Of a DNA stretch of 21,093 nt, positions 1 to 12,500 are shown piece by piece. Every line of letters begins with the position of its first letter. Position 1 is the first letter of the stretch. A program made the position numbers and the translations under genes. The stretch is from Caecitellus pseudoparvulus (taxonomy: Eukaryota > Bigyra: Bicosoecida): NCBI GenBank assembly GCA_965644315.1, contig CBFFRQ010000146.1:1-21093 (forward strand). Reading direction: 5' to 3'. The notes under the pieces are model-generated. The model was not told where the DNA came from, did not search any database, and was given only the letters and a program-made list of their open reading frames with translations.

Positions 1-493
1 ATTTCCGGTTCTTCTCGCTTTTCTCGGCATGCTGCCTGACATGCCGCCGGGCATGGTGATGGGACGCGAACGTGACACTCCCGCCTTGCGCCATATTTTC
101 CCGAAACCCAAAATCAAATCCAGCCTGGCAATTGTGACAGTATCATTCCTCTCTCTTGCGCCTTGCGTGCACCTCAGAATCTCGCTTCACTTTTCTGTGT
201 TGGACGCAGCAAGCCGGGCTGCTCGAGTGCGGAAAGTACACCCAGCTCCCCGCCTGCCCTCGCCTCGCAGCATGGCTGGCGCGCGGTCAGGCATGTTCGA
301 GCTCGAGAAGGGTAAAGGAGAGCATGAGGAGCGCCCCATGAAGCCGCTTTCAGCCCCGCGAGGGTGCGGGAAGCACCGACAGCGTGCCGAGCTTGCCAAC
401 ACCGAGCCGATGGCGCAGCCTCGACACCAACGCACCTTCTCTCGGCATTGCGGCTGCATCAGCGATAACGAACTCGCGTGCCGCCAGGCTTAC
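1..493. other. Upstream region of the giant gene, no gene recognised
   Basis: I see no convincing promoter element, RNA gene or separate coding region here. The frame of the giant gene is open from ATG 29, but the residues before 494 have no recognisable domain and would place a long Arg-rich tail in front of the signal peptide. This stretch is therefore more likely 5' UTR and promoter. Confidence 0.45.
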
Positions 494-598
494 ATGCCCA
501 TAGAAGAGTTCCATGATAGCAAGCCATTGGCACTTCCGCAAACGGTGCCACTGCTCTGCGTGCTGGTTGTGGTGCTTCTGCCATCGCTCGCCTGGGCT
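494..598 (+). other. Signal peptide of the giant protein
   Basis: The 35 codons after ATG 494 encode a polar n-region of about 16 residues, a hydrophobic core from about residue 18 to 32 dominated by Leu and Val, and an Ala-Trp-Ala cleavage motif. Mature residues would start with Gln-His-Cys, and that Cys opens the first CTLD. This is a textbook Sec/ER signal layout and is the main argument for the 494 start over upstream in-frame Met codons. Confidence 0.75.
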
Positions 599-3500
599 CA
601 ACATTGCCCTTCACCATTTACCCCAGTTTACCTCCCAACATATGGGAGGCACTGGTGCTTTCACAGGCACACTAACCTTATTTCTCGTGACTCCACACAA
701 TCTTACTGCCAAGGCATTGGCGGAGAGCTGGCAGCGTTCCACTCTCATGCTGGTGCGAACGCCACCGTGGAGCAAAGCGCAGTCTGGCCTCACCACCCTG
801 ACTTCCCATGCCATGCACAGACTTGACTGCGGTTGCAAGTGCACTGAACTTGGATGAAACTGATGAGTCTTGGATCTGGTTCAAGGTCACCAACACCGGG
901 AGCTCGTTTAACATGTACGTCCAAGTTGCCGATCTGCCGGCAGACGCACTACGATGCTCACACCCCTCCCCCCCATAAACACCACAGCGATTGTTCGCCT
1001 TATAATGGGGATCTTCATTGTGGTGGTGATGGCAATTGGATGCCCAACAACAATCGCTTCGATGCTCCGCCAGGGCAGCAAGAGTGCGGCATGGTGCTCC
1101 ACGACAACGGCTACTATGTCTTGACCGATAGAAACTGCGCCGAACCACACGACGGCATCTGCATGAAGCCGTACACCACCGCTTCACCAACTCCATCTCG
1201 AACCCCATCCCCTTCACGCACCCCGTCCCCTTCTCGCACGCCGACACCTACCGTCACTCCCCGGCCCTTCACCCAGCCGGCCCAGGACGCCCACGGCGCA
1301 GCCCACTGCCCGCCAGGCTTCAAGGCCCAATCCCCGTACTCTGGTGCGTGCTTCCACATTGGGCACAAGATCGAGTTCAAGTCCAAGGACGAGTCAGCGC
1401 GGGAGTGTGCCCAGCACTACCCTGGCGCCACCCTTTTTGCACCCAACTCGCACGCTGAGCTGCAGTGGTTCAAGACGCAGTTCCTGCAGCCCCGCATGCC
1501 GGCTCCCTACAACCAGTGGCACTTCTGGCTCAACGCTGAGCAGGATGTGACCCAGGGCAACAAGCAGGTGTGGGTCTCTGGCTCTGCAACTGGCGATGTG
1601 GACGACATGCTGGATGCAGGGAGCGGCAAGTGGACGTATGGGCCGCTTCCAGGCCACCCTTGCCTCCGCACGGAGCCATCATCCGACCTGCACTCTGCCT
1701 ACTGCAGCACCCCTGGCACTGCGACAGCCTGTGCCTATCGCCCCATCGGTTGCCCCGCTCGCTGGACTCCTCACGGCACAACGCTGACGTGCTGGATTCA
1801 CCTGGATGTCCTGCCCCCCGCCAAGTCCCTCGATTCCTGGGCATCCCTGCGCTCCCAGTGCCAAGGCGATGGCGGGGAGCTGGCCCACCCCACAGCCGAC
1901 TGGAAGGGCGGTACTGTGGGCTGGCCGTGGTTGGAGCATGTGGTGCTGCAGGACTTCAAGCCAGGGGCGCCTCGCGCTGGGCAAGGTGTTGCTGTGGGGG
2001 CTGCGTACAACGTGCAAAGCACTCGGTGGGAGTGGCTGGATGATGCTGGGACGCCTGTGCCAGCTGTGCTTTGGGCGCCATCACACCCGGACCTCGGCAT
2101 TGGCAGCTGCGCCAAGTACCAGAACGGCAAGTTGTACTCGGTGGACTGCACAGAGAAGGGACTGTTCGCAGATGGCGGCTTCGCCTGTGTTGCTCCGCCA
2201 CCGCACTGCCCAGATGGCGACACTGTCAGCCCCATCACAGGGCAGTGCATCAAGGTGATCACAACCACTGTCGCCAACCATGCAGACATCGATGCAGCGT
2301 GTGCAGCTGCTGTGCCACCTGGCAGCACACGCCAAGCAGCCCCTGCTCGTGTATGGAGCGATCTGGAGAGCAGGTGGTGGAACGCCCACGTGGACCACGT
2401 TCTGGGGCTGGGTGGCCCTGTGTGGACGGGTGGATACATCAGCAGTGGCACGTTGCACTGGCGAGATGGAGCAGGTGCCGTGGCTGCATTCTCTGTGGGT
2501 GTGTCCAACTCCAACTCCCTCGGCTTGGGAGACATCTCAGGCAGTGGAGACGGCTGCATCGGCACTTCGGACCACACTTCCAACTCCCTGTCAAGGCTCT
2601 CGTGCAGCACGCCAGCTTTCACCGCCTGTGAGATGCTGGGCACCTGTCCACCCGGCTGGTACCGCTCCCCCATCACGGGCACGTGCTTGCAACTTGTGGC
2701 AGGACCATCTTCCCTCTCAGCTTCTCGCTCTGCTTGTAAGGCTGTGCACCCTCGTGCCCAGCTGTGGAGCGCACACGACCCAGTGGAGCTGACCCTGGCA
2801 CACCACGTCTTTGGCGTCAGCGGCATCGGAAGCGGCGCATGGGTGGGAGTGCGTGCCAACCTGCGCAGTGGGGAGTTCGAGTGGGAAGACGGGGCAGATG
2901 CAGCTGGACTGTGGGTGAACACGGGCGCCCTTGCAAGCGATGGAGGGCGGTATGGCGAAGGCAGCTTGTGGGCTGTGGACTCAACCACTGGAGTGCCGCT
3001 GGCCGGCTTTGGCGGCGGGCGGTACGCTTACATGGACGCGGCTGGGCTGTTCCTGCGCACCACGTCCAACGCGAACACTGGGCGGGCATTCATCTGCGAG
3101 TACATCCCGCCCTGTGATCTGCAAACGGCACAAACGGTCGGCACCAACCCAGCCCTGCACAACTTCCACGCTCCTTCCAGCACCTGTGTTTTCACTGTGC
3201 CGGCGGGGGTGCACTTCATCCTCATCAAGGCGCGAGGTGCTGGAGGTGGATCGCACCTCATCCACACCCAGCCCGGCGGAGCGGGCGCATATGCCTCTGG
3301 CTACATTGCTGTCAAAGGCGGGGATGAGTTCATCGTGGAAGTGGGTGGGCACCGCATGGGATGGAACCACGCCAACGAGGCTGTTCTCGCGGTGGAGACG
3401 TCCAGCGCGTTCACGTACACCAACCTGCAGGGATCTGGCCTGGGCGGGCAGCGCTCTGGTGTCCTTGATGGCCGCAGGCTGCGTTCTGACGTGGCTGTTT

Positions 3501-6500
3501 CATACACGTCTGAGCTGCTCGTGGCAGGCGGAGGTGGAGGTGGTGGAACAGGCAAGGGAGGAGCAGGTGGTGCCCATGATGGAGGGGACGGAGAAGCAGG
3601 CCTGCAGTCCAAGTCGGGGTCGCACTTCTTGGTGGCGTACGGAGGACAGGGAGGCACGCTGGCCACGTCAAGCCTCGCAGGTTCCCTGCAAGACGCAGGC
3701 TTTGGCGCGGGTGGGATTTATCGTGGCACTGACCAACGTACGGTTGATAAGTGCCCATGGGGGGTGGGTGGTGGGCGAAACCGAGCTGGTGTGCCAGGTT
3801 GCACGGAGTTCCGGGTGCGCACCAGCGGAGGGCAGGGCGGCGGCGGGCACATGGGCGGAGGAGCTGGGTCAGCCGGTGGAGAAGGGGGCTTCCGCGCTGA
3901 AGGTCTTGCCAGCGTCGTGGGAGGTGGTGGAGGCGGCACAAGTTTCGCCTCGGATGCCCAAGTCCAGTTCGCGCAGCTGCTGGGCGGGTGGGAAGACATC
4001 CCCGCCTTCCCAACCGAAGTGCACCGCAGCGCCACAGGCGGTCGCGCCAAGCTACTGCGGGGGCACGTCATGATCCAGACCATTTCCCAACAAGCGCTCC
4101 AGTGCCCATTCGGGGCCCGCTATCGCATCGCCCAGCCAGGCGTGCACACCGTCACCTCGCCTGTCGGCGCCCTGGCGGCAGATGTGCGGCTGTACGGAGC
4201 AGGTGGCTCGCCTGGAGCGCTGGATGTGGGACTGTCCTCCCCTACATCGCCTGGCACCTGCTTGGGTGGACCAGGTGGCTTCTTCTACGGTCGCATGGAG
4301 ACTCTTCCAGCGACCAAGCTGGCGTTTGAAGTCGGCAAGCCTGGAGCACTGTTCGCCAGCTCCACAACGCTGAGCGGGGTTAACCTGGGGTATGGTGTGT
4401 CACCGATCCCGCTGGGAGATCCGTCCTTCTCAGCTAATGGCACAAAGGGCCACACGATCGGTTTTCCCATTGCTCCTGGAGGCGCAAGTCGCATCAATCG
4501 AGCTGGAGGCGGCCGCACGGCACTGTGGGATCCCACGCGCAGGGATGAGATTGCAGTCGTCGGTGGAGGTGGAGGCGGTGCATACGGCACTGCAGAGTGC
4601 TCTGCAGGTGGATCAGGAGGCGGCATTGTCGGCGGCACTGCGCCTTCCATTGGCTCAGGCCCCACAGCCGTGACGGGCGGCGAGGGTGCTTGGGGCGGCG
4701 GGCCAGGCATCGGTGGAGTTGCCACGACGCCCACGACAGGCAACCTGGGCCAAGGCGAAGATGGCGACCGCATTGCAGGCGGGGCGTACGACGGCACAGA
4801 TTGCAATGGCGCCACATGCGCCTCCTACGTCCCCAGTGGTGGGGACGGCTTCTACGGCGGCGGCACTGGCGCTGCCCGCACCTCCACAGCCATGACAGGC
4901 GGAGGGGGTGGCGCGGGCTTCTACCTGACTGACTGGATGTTGACCGAGGACGGACACCCAACGCCTGTGCTGGAACAAATGGGGCAGACTGTGTCCACGC
5001 CCCAGCCTGACACGTACGCTGGCGCCCCTGGCATCGCCGGCGCAGTGGACGTCAGCTTCCGCTGCACTCGGTGTGTGGAGGAGGACAGCTGCTCCATCCT
5101 GGACTTCTACGGCGAGCGCCAGTGCTACCCGTACCTGTCTGACAAGCCGCGGGAGTTCCCAGAAGATGTGCACTCCTCGTGCTACTGGTGCGACCCCGCA
5201 GGTCCTGGCGCCTTCATGATGTGGAGCCAGAAGGGCGTCGGCACCGCCTGCAACGACGATCTCGCCTGCACCTTCCGGGATAACTGCACTTCCAACGGTC
5301 TGTGCCAGGGCCAGCTGTACAAGACCTGCCTCATGGAGGAGTGGACCGACGACCCAGCGCAAGATTGCGAAGTGTGCGACGGCTTGGGGGGCTGCAACTT
5401 GGCGCCAGGCTACACAGGAGGCGTGAAGTCGCTACCGGGTGGGGGGAAGACGTGTGCCTGCGACATTGGTGGCACTCTGTACGCTCATGGGGAGGTGAAC
5501 CCCGCCCAGCCCGAGTGCCAGTACTGCGATGTTATCAAGGACCCAGCTGGCTGGAGCAATCGCCCCAACGACCTCGCATGCAATGACACGGATGCTTGCA
5601 GCTACGATGATCAGTGTGTGTCTGGCATTTGCATGGGCACACCGTACACGTGTGACGCCCAGGACTGCCACGTGTCGTACACTTGCAATGGGGACGGCGG
5701 CTGTGACGAGGTGCGGTATCAGCCCGAGGATGACCACCACTGCAACCAAGGGCGCGTGTCCGAGTGCCGCCTGGCCCCCACTTGTGACGGTACTCGTGCA
5801 ACGTGCCCAGGGTACTCGGCTGCACAGCCGCTGCAGTTCCCCTATGTAGCCTTTGGCGCAGTGTCCTCCCTGTACACGACCCATGACCCACAGAAGACGT
5901 ACTCTGCGCTGTCCACTCAGCTGCGAGGCGCGTCAACAGTGCATGCTGGCATGGCGGTGAAAATCGCAGACTTCGATGTGCGCTGTGACAGCTTGACGGC
6001 TCGACTGGGCCTGCAGCGCATCTCCACTGCGTCAGACATTGCCAGCTGCAGCGGCTTCTACACTGACGGAGATGCCACTGGCACGATGCTGCAGTGCCCA
6101 AGCGGGTATGAGTTGATCCTCGGCGCGAATGGCACGCTTCCTTCCTGCATCAAGTACGTGAGCAGTCCAGCGTCTTGGGCAGCGGCTCAAGCTTCGTGTG
6201 CGGCAGAAGGGGGCTGGTTGGCCAGCACAGCGCTGCACGATGACGTCAAGCGGGAGACGGTTAGTTCGCGGTGTTTCGCCGCGGACATGGCGTGCTGGCT
6301 TGGTATGAGTTTGCAGGCGCCGAGCACATGGAGCGCCAGCCAGCTGACGCCGCTGAGCCCTGGCGACACGGCAAGCATGCTGCCGCTCCAAAATGCTGCT
6401 GACTTGACTAGTGCCGCACCAGGGACTTCCTTCGGCCTGGCGTCAGGCGTGGAGGGCTTTGACACGGCGAGTCTGAACGTCGGCGTCCAAGTGCAGCCAG

Positions 6501-9500
6501 TTGGGAACGCGCTGCCGTTCCTGTGTGAAACTGGCGTGCGCAACTGCCCCCCTGGCTTCCACCTGATGCCTGGAGCAGACGGTGTGCCCAAGTGCCTGGG
6601 AACAACTGCCTCACCTGTCAGCCTGTCTGGCGCCCGTGCAGGGTGTGAGAGCGTGGGCGGACTGCCGTTCGCTGGTATTGGACTGAGCACTCTGGAGATG
6701 GCAGCCGCATCCCGTGCATGTGGAGAGGCAGGGGCACATTGCTGGCTGGGGCTGCAACGACAGGTGTCTGAACCTGCAGGGGCTTCTTCGTGGCTGGCTG
6801 ACACTGGCGGGCATGCCGTGCATCAGTTCCCGATCGGCCCGATTGCTCCGCTGGACACCCCTGCTGGAGCTTGGCTGGTGCGGTGGCGAGACGCCACTGC
6901 TGCCTCCAACGCAGCCAACTCAGCCAGCACAGCAGGCATGACACTGCACGCAGTCGATGGCGTAGTGGACTTCCAGTCGTCTGTGAGCGCAAGCTTCCCA
7001 GCCATGTGCGAGGCCCCTGTGTTCGGGTGTCCAGCTGGGCACATCTTGGTCACTCTCAGCGCAGGTGAGATGGCCTGTGCCTTCACCAGCGCTGCCACGA
7101 CCGAAGGCGACGTCGCCGACGTGCAGTGTGCGCTCGGCGGAGGCGTCGCGCTCCCCGTGCCATCTCAGGCTGTGCTGCATGCCCTCGCGGCGCTGTGCCC
7201 AACTGACATCTCACCCTGCTGGACAGGGCTGTCAGATCGCGTGGAACGGGGCACTTGGGTGAGCAAGTTCAGCCCGCACCAGCTCGGCACTGCCGCCCAA
7301 GTAGCTTCACGCTGGCCGTGGACAGCAGACCCGAACGCGGTGCCCGATCTGGACTGTGCTGCCATGCAGGCCAGCGCCACGGCTGCGCCTCGCCTGACTG
7401 CCATGGACTGCTCCACACCTCGACGGGCTGTGTGCACTCGTCCGCCTCAGCAATGCCCTCCAGGACACTACGTCAGCGTGACGTGGGCTCTGGACACCAG
7501 CCTCGCCGCGGCAGGTGTGCGCATGCCGACGTACTCCTGTGTTCACGCCGTCACGGCAGCCAGCGCTGCGCTGCGAGACACGCTGCCAGCTCGAGCCAAC
7601 CCTCGCAGTGTGTGGGTGACGCAGCTGGCGCCACTGGTCGTGCAGAGGGCGCGCACTGAAGTTGCCAAGCGGGCCCCGACGCTGGGCTTCGAGCGCCTGG
7701 GCCAGCCCAATCCGCTCATCATGCAGATGCCTCGGTCTCTGGCACTGACGCAGGGCGTGCAGTACAAGTGGGTGCTGGACACACGCACAGTGGAAGGCAA
7801 CGCAGCAGCGGTGTGCTCCCAGCCCTTCACGGTGGATGTGACGCCCCCTGTGCTGCTTCCTGACGCCCCCACCGCGAGCCCACGAGGCGGTGTGCGCGAG
7901 GTGGACATCGCAACGTACCAGTTCAACATCCAGGACGACACAGCAGACATCGACTACACCGGCGTGAACGTGCCGTCCTGGCAGTGGAACGGCTTCCAGG
8001 ACGCCGAAAGCACGGAAGGCGGCCTCCTCGCGTACCAATTCTGCCGCACAGTCGGCACGGCAGACGCCAGCACGTGCAACCCTCTGGACACAGGCGTGCC
8101 GCTGGGGCAGTGGCGGGACGTGGAGCCGTTTGGCGTGCACAGCCTGCCGCAGGACACCATGACCCACGGCCAGCAGTACTTCGTGCACATGAAGGCCACA
8201 AACAAAGCGGGGCTGTTCCGCGTCTCGAGCTCAGATGGCGTCATCTTCGACGCCACGCCGCCCACGCTGCAGAAGCCTCGCGACGGGCCACAAGCCGGCC
8301 CCTTGACATCCGCTGACATCGGAGGAGACGGCTCCACGAACGATCTGGACTTCACCTCCAGCACGACCACCTTCACTGTGCACTGGCCAGAGTTCACAGA
8401 AGACGTGTCTCCGCTGGTGAAGTACGAAGTTGGCCTTGGCTCGGTGCTGGGGCGGCCAGTGGACAACATCGCAGCCACCATCGACGTGGGCCTGGCGCGG
8501 GAACACACGTTCACAGTGCCCGTCGCTGTCCGCACTGGCACGTATGTGTACGCTTCTGTGACAGCCACGAATGCGGCTGGGCTGAAAACGACTGGGCTGT
8601 CTGATGGCATTCTTGTAGACACAGCCATGCCCGACGTATCCCTCTCTGTTCTGGCAGCGCCAGGGTCGGCTTGGGCTGGCTATGGCATTCCCGCCTTGCT
8701 GGGCAAGCCAGACAGCTTCAACGCCACCCAGCACGCTGTGCAGTCCGTGGCGAGTACGACATCCATGCGAGTCGCTATCACTTTCGCCGACACGGATGCG
8801 GGCTTCTCTGCCTGCCGAGTGGCCGCTGGAACTGAGGAGTCCCCCACTGCTCACTCATCCTTCACTGTGGCACAGTCAGAGGTGAGCAGGTTCAGCCTGC
8901 ATGGCCTGCTGGTGCTGCGCCAAACGTTCACTGTGACCTTCGCCTCGCCACTCCCCGATGCCACCAAGGTGCACATGCGTGCCAGGTGCCTGGACCGTGC
9001 AGGAAACGCGGGCCTGTCTGAGTCCGTGCCGCTTGACATCGAGACCAGCCGCCCATCAGCTGCCGCCGCGTACGTGAACGACGTGGACGCCACACGCGAC
9101 CTTGATGCGGACCAAGACGGGCATGCTCAGCCCATTCTGGAGGCTGTCTGGGGCGGCTTCGACGCAGGCAAGGCATCCATTGTGTCGTACCTGTGGGGCA
9201 TCTCCAGCTCAGCGCCTGGGCCAGGTCCAGACCTGTCGGCCCATCCACTGGATGTGCTGCCGCTGACGTACGTGAGCTCCAACACGACTGCCAAGACGAA
9301 CCCCGCTGCCGTCGTGCCAGCCCATGGCACGACGTACTACGTCGTGGTTCGTGCCGTGGCCTCCAATGGCCTGTTTGTGGATGTCGCCTCAGATGGCGTG
9401 GTGTTTGACGGCACTGCTCCGGAGCCTGCTCCAGGTGGGGCTGTTCGAGACGCCGTGCCTGGCGTGACGGGTGAAGCCGCCTTCACTGCCTCAGCGAGCG

Positions 9501-12500
9501 AGATGCGCGGGACCTGGGATGCCTTTGTGGAAGATGTGGGGGCGGTGGCCAAGTACCAGTACGCTGTGCGTTGGTGCGACAACGGCGACGTGGACAGCCG
9601 GGATGTGCGGGACTGGACCGATGTGCCAGGGGCGACAGTGACCACCTTGCATGCGACTGGCCTGGACCTCACCAGCGGCCTTCGCTACTGCTTGCAGATC
9701 CGGGCCGTGAACAACGTCGGCAACCCATCTGCCCTGCTGGAGTCTGATGGTGTGATGGTGGACACGAGCCCGCCAGTGGCAGGCCCAGTGTGGAACACCC
9801 TCACCACCTTCGTGGATGCGCCGTACCAAAGCCACAAGGACAACGTCAGTGCCAGCTGGCAGTGGACGGCGGCGCCGGCCTTCAGCGCGTGGGTGGATGA
9901 GGAGTCAGGGCTGGACTCCTTTGCCTGCTGTGTTGGGACCAGTGTGGACACTTGTGATGTGGCACCATTCAGCAGCGTCGGCCTCGCGACCTCCTGCTCT
10001 GTCCCTGCTGCGCTCGTGAACGGGGAAAAGTACTACGTTAGGGTGCGCATGACGAACCGTGCGGGGCTGAGCTCTGTGGCCCCTGCGGCAGGTGTGGTCG
10101 TTGACAGCACCGGCGCAGTGCAGGTGGATGGACGGGGCGTGCTCGTGGAGCCGGAGCCTTCCCCTGTCCTGGCCACATACACCAGCTCGGACAAGCACCT
10201 GGAAGTTGAGTGGAGTGTGCTGTCCAACACCCTGGCGCCACCTGGGGAGACCTGGACCAGCACGGGGGACACTGAGAACGGCACAGCTGTGCCGCACTTC
10301 ACCTTCCAGTGGGCCCTGGGCACTGCTGCTGGGGTTGGGGACGTGAAGGCGCTGACTGATGTGGGCACAGCCACACATGCCAGCGTGTACGGCCTGACCC
10401 TCACGCCTGGGACACAGTTCACTGTAACCGTGGTTGCTCGCGCTGGCACGGCCACTCGTGTGCACTACGCGCACTTCACGCCTGACGTGACGGCATCTGC
10501 CCCCTCCAACGTTTCCATCTCCCACGCCATCAACTTGGCCGCTGCAGGGTTGCCTAAAGTCTTGTACGTGGCGTCACTGAACACCGTGGCTGCGACGTGG
10601 GGCGCCTTTGAAGATGCTGAATCAGACGCAACCCTGACAACCTACACGGCTGCGCTTGGAACACGGCCGTATGGCCAGCAAGTGCGGGTGTTCGAAGACC
10701 AGAAACACTCGCGCAATGTGACCTTCTCAGACTTGGAGCTGGTGCAAGGGCAGGAGTACCACCTCTCCCTCGTGGGGCTGAACGCAGCTGGACACGCCAG
10801 CACGACGGTGTCCAGGATCGTCATCCCTGACGTCACGCCACCTCTCCCAGGCAGTGTCTGGGACGGCGAGAGCAGTGACTTGACATTCACCAGCACCGAT
10901 ACTGCATATGCCTGCTCCTGGAGCGGCTTCCGAGACGACGTGTCCCCCATCGCGCACTACTCCATCGTGCTGAAGCTGGGCTCCAGCGAGGGGGCAGCTG
11001 CCGCTGGGCCAGCGCTGGTCCCAGTCTCCAGCCCCACCACACACACCTTCACCTTCCCCCCAGGCAGTGAATTGCTCAATCAGCAGCGCTACACGTGCTC
11101 TGTGACGGCTGTGAACGCTGCGGGGCTGAGCACCACGGTGTACTCAAACGGCGCTGCCGTCATCACGAGCGGACCCACAGGCGGCACAGTGTGGGACTCA
11201 CCGCATCCAGGAGTGGACGATGCGTTCACACCTGACTGCTCCCTTGTGCAGGCGTCATGGGGTGACTTCTTCGACGCAGCAGGCGTGAGCAAGTACGAGT
11301 GGTGTGCGGGGGACGCCCCTGGGCAGTGTGGCATCGTGCCTCGCAGCTCGGTCGGGCGCCGCACCTTCGCACAAGCTCGCAAGCTGGCCTTGCAGCCAGG
11401 CCAGGCTGTGTTCGCCACAGTGTGGGCCACAAACGCGGCTGGCCTCGTGACGGAGGTGTCGTCTGACGGCATCGTCTGTGACAACAGCGCGCCTGACGTG
11501 GCTCATGACATCCGCCTGCAGAGTGCGCTCCTGGGCATCATCCCAGTCAGCTCTGACCGCACAACGTGCGGATGTGTTCAGGAGCATGCCGTGTTCGTCC
11601 CCGACTTTACCGCAGGTGGTGGCATGTGCGTGTGTGGGGCAGGGTACGAGCTGAACGCCTTGACGGGCGCTTGCGAGCCGTGTGCTGGTGGTTGCAGTGC
11701 TGGCCCAGGCGTGCCACCTCCGCCCACTGCCCCTGGGACGTGTGCTCCAGGCACCTTCAGCCAAAGCGGTACCTGCACGCCTTGTCCAGCAGGCACCTTC
11801 AAAGCTGGCACAGGGGACTCCCTCAGTCTCTGCTTGCCCTGCTCTGTGCCTGGGCGAGGCGTCAGTCCAGCCCTGGCACTGAACGTGACAGCTGCTTCCG
11901 ACAGCCAAGCGGCCCTTGCGACCATGCTGCACGCCATGGGCTCCAGTCTTGGCGGGCAGCAGGTGCTGCGGGCAGATGGCTCTGCGGTGGTCTTGGCCCC
12001 TGGCGCAGACGTGAGCAGCATTCCCCTCCTGTTGCCTGGGCTTGGAGCACTGCAGCACGGCCAGCGTGGCTACTCTGGGGTTGCACTGGGCAACTCCGCT
12101 GGTCGCGTGTCCAGCATTGCCGTGATTGCTCCGGCTGTGGATGCCACTCCACCCAAGGTGCAGGCGGTGTGGGACGTGGCGGGGCTCGCGCCAGGTGCAC
12201 TTGCACAGCGTGTGTCTGCCACGGCAGACGCGCAGCTCGTGGCTGGCGGCACCGCGACCATGGCTTGGCTGCGTGCACGAGACGCCGAGAGCGACATTGT
12301 CCAAGTGCAGTGTGGATGGGGCAGCACGCCTGGTGCAGCTGATATTGTGCCCCTATCTGACGCGAACGTGGGGGTGGGGGCCAGTGCAGGGAATTGCTCG
12401 GCGCCACTGCCCAGCGGCACGTCTGGGTGGGTGCACGGCTTGCTGCGACTGGTGAGCAGTGCGGGGCTGGTGTCAGACACGGCAACGAGCGGCTTCGTCG

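Larger units (their letters stand above)
605..1162 (+). other. C-type lectin-like domain 1 (split over three exons)
   Basis: After splicing this is residues 38-176: an opening Cys, the HWCFH segment, the conserved GGELA turn, the WIWF core motif matching the family WIGL position, and the closing cysteines CGMV and GICM. The usual Ca2+/sugar motifs EPN or QPD are not visible; a PNNN stretch sits in the corresponding long-loop region. Carbohydrate binding should therefore not be assumed. Confidence 0.7.

Noticed and set aside
961-977. Sequencing indel in the run of seven C as the cause of the frame change
   Set aside because: Two independent compensating indels would be needed (one near 760-820 and one here). 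GT-AG introns with branch-like sites explain both at once. It is not fully excluded.
854-987. ATG 854 as the start of the giant protein
   Set aside because: It would begin inside CTLD1 with no signal peptide and with residues unlike any CTLD; splicing gives a complete domain.
1798-2988. 396-codon minus-strand open frame
   Set aside because: It is antisense to CTLD3-5 with low-complexity Ser/Pro/His content; a shadow of the real frame.
7307-8188. 293-codon minus-strand open frame rich in His/Arg/Cys
   Set aside because: It is antisense to the CTLD8/FN3 region with a composition typical of reverse-strand shadows.
11566-12342. 258-codon plus-strand open frame in another phase
   Set aside because: It overlaps the ephrin-receptor-like module, which is clearly coded in the main frame; Arg/Trp/Cys-rich shadow.
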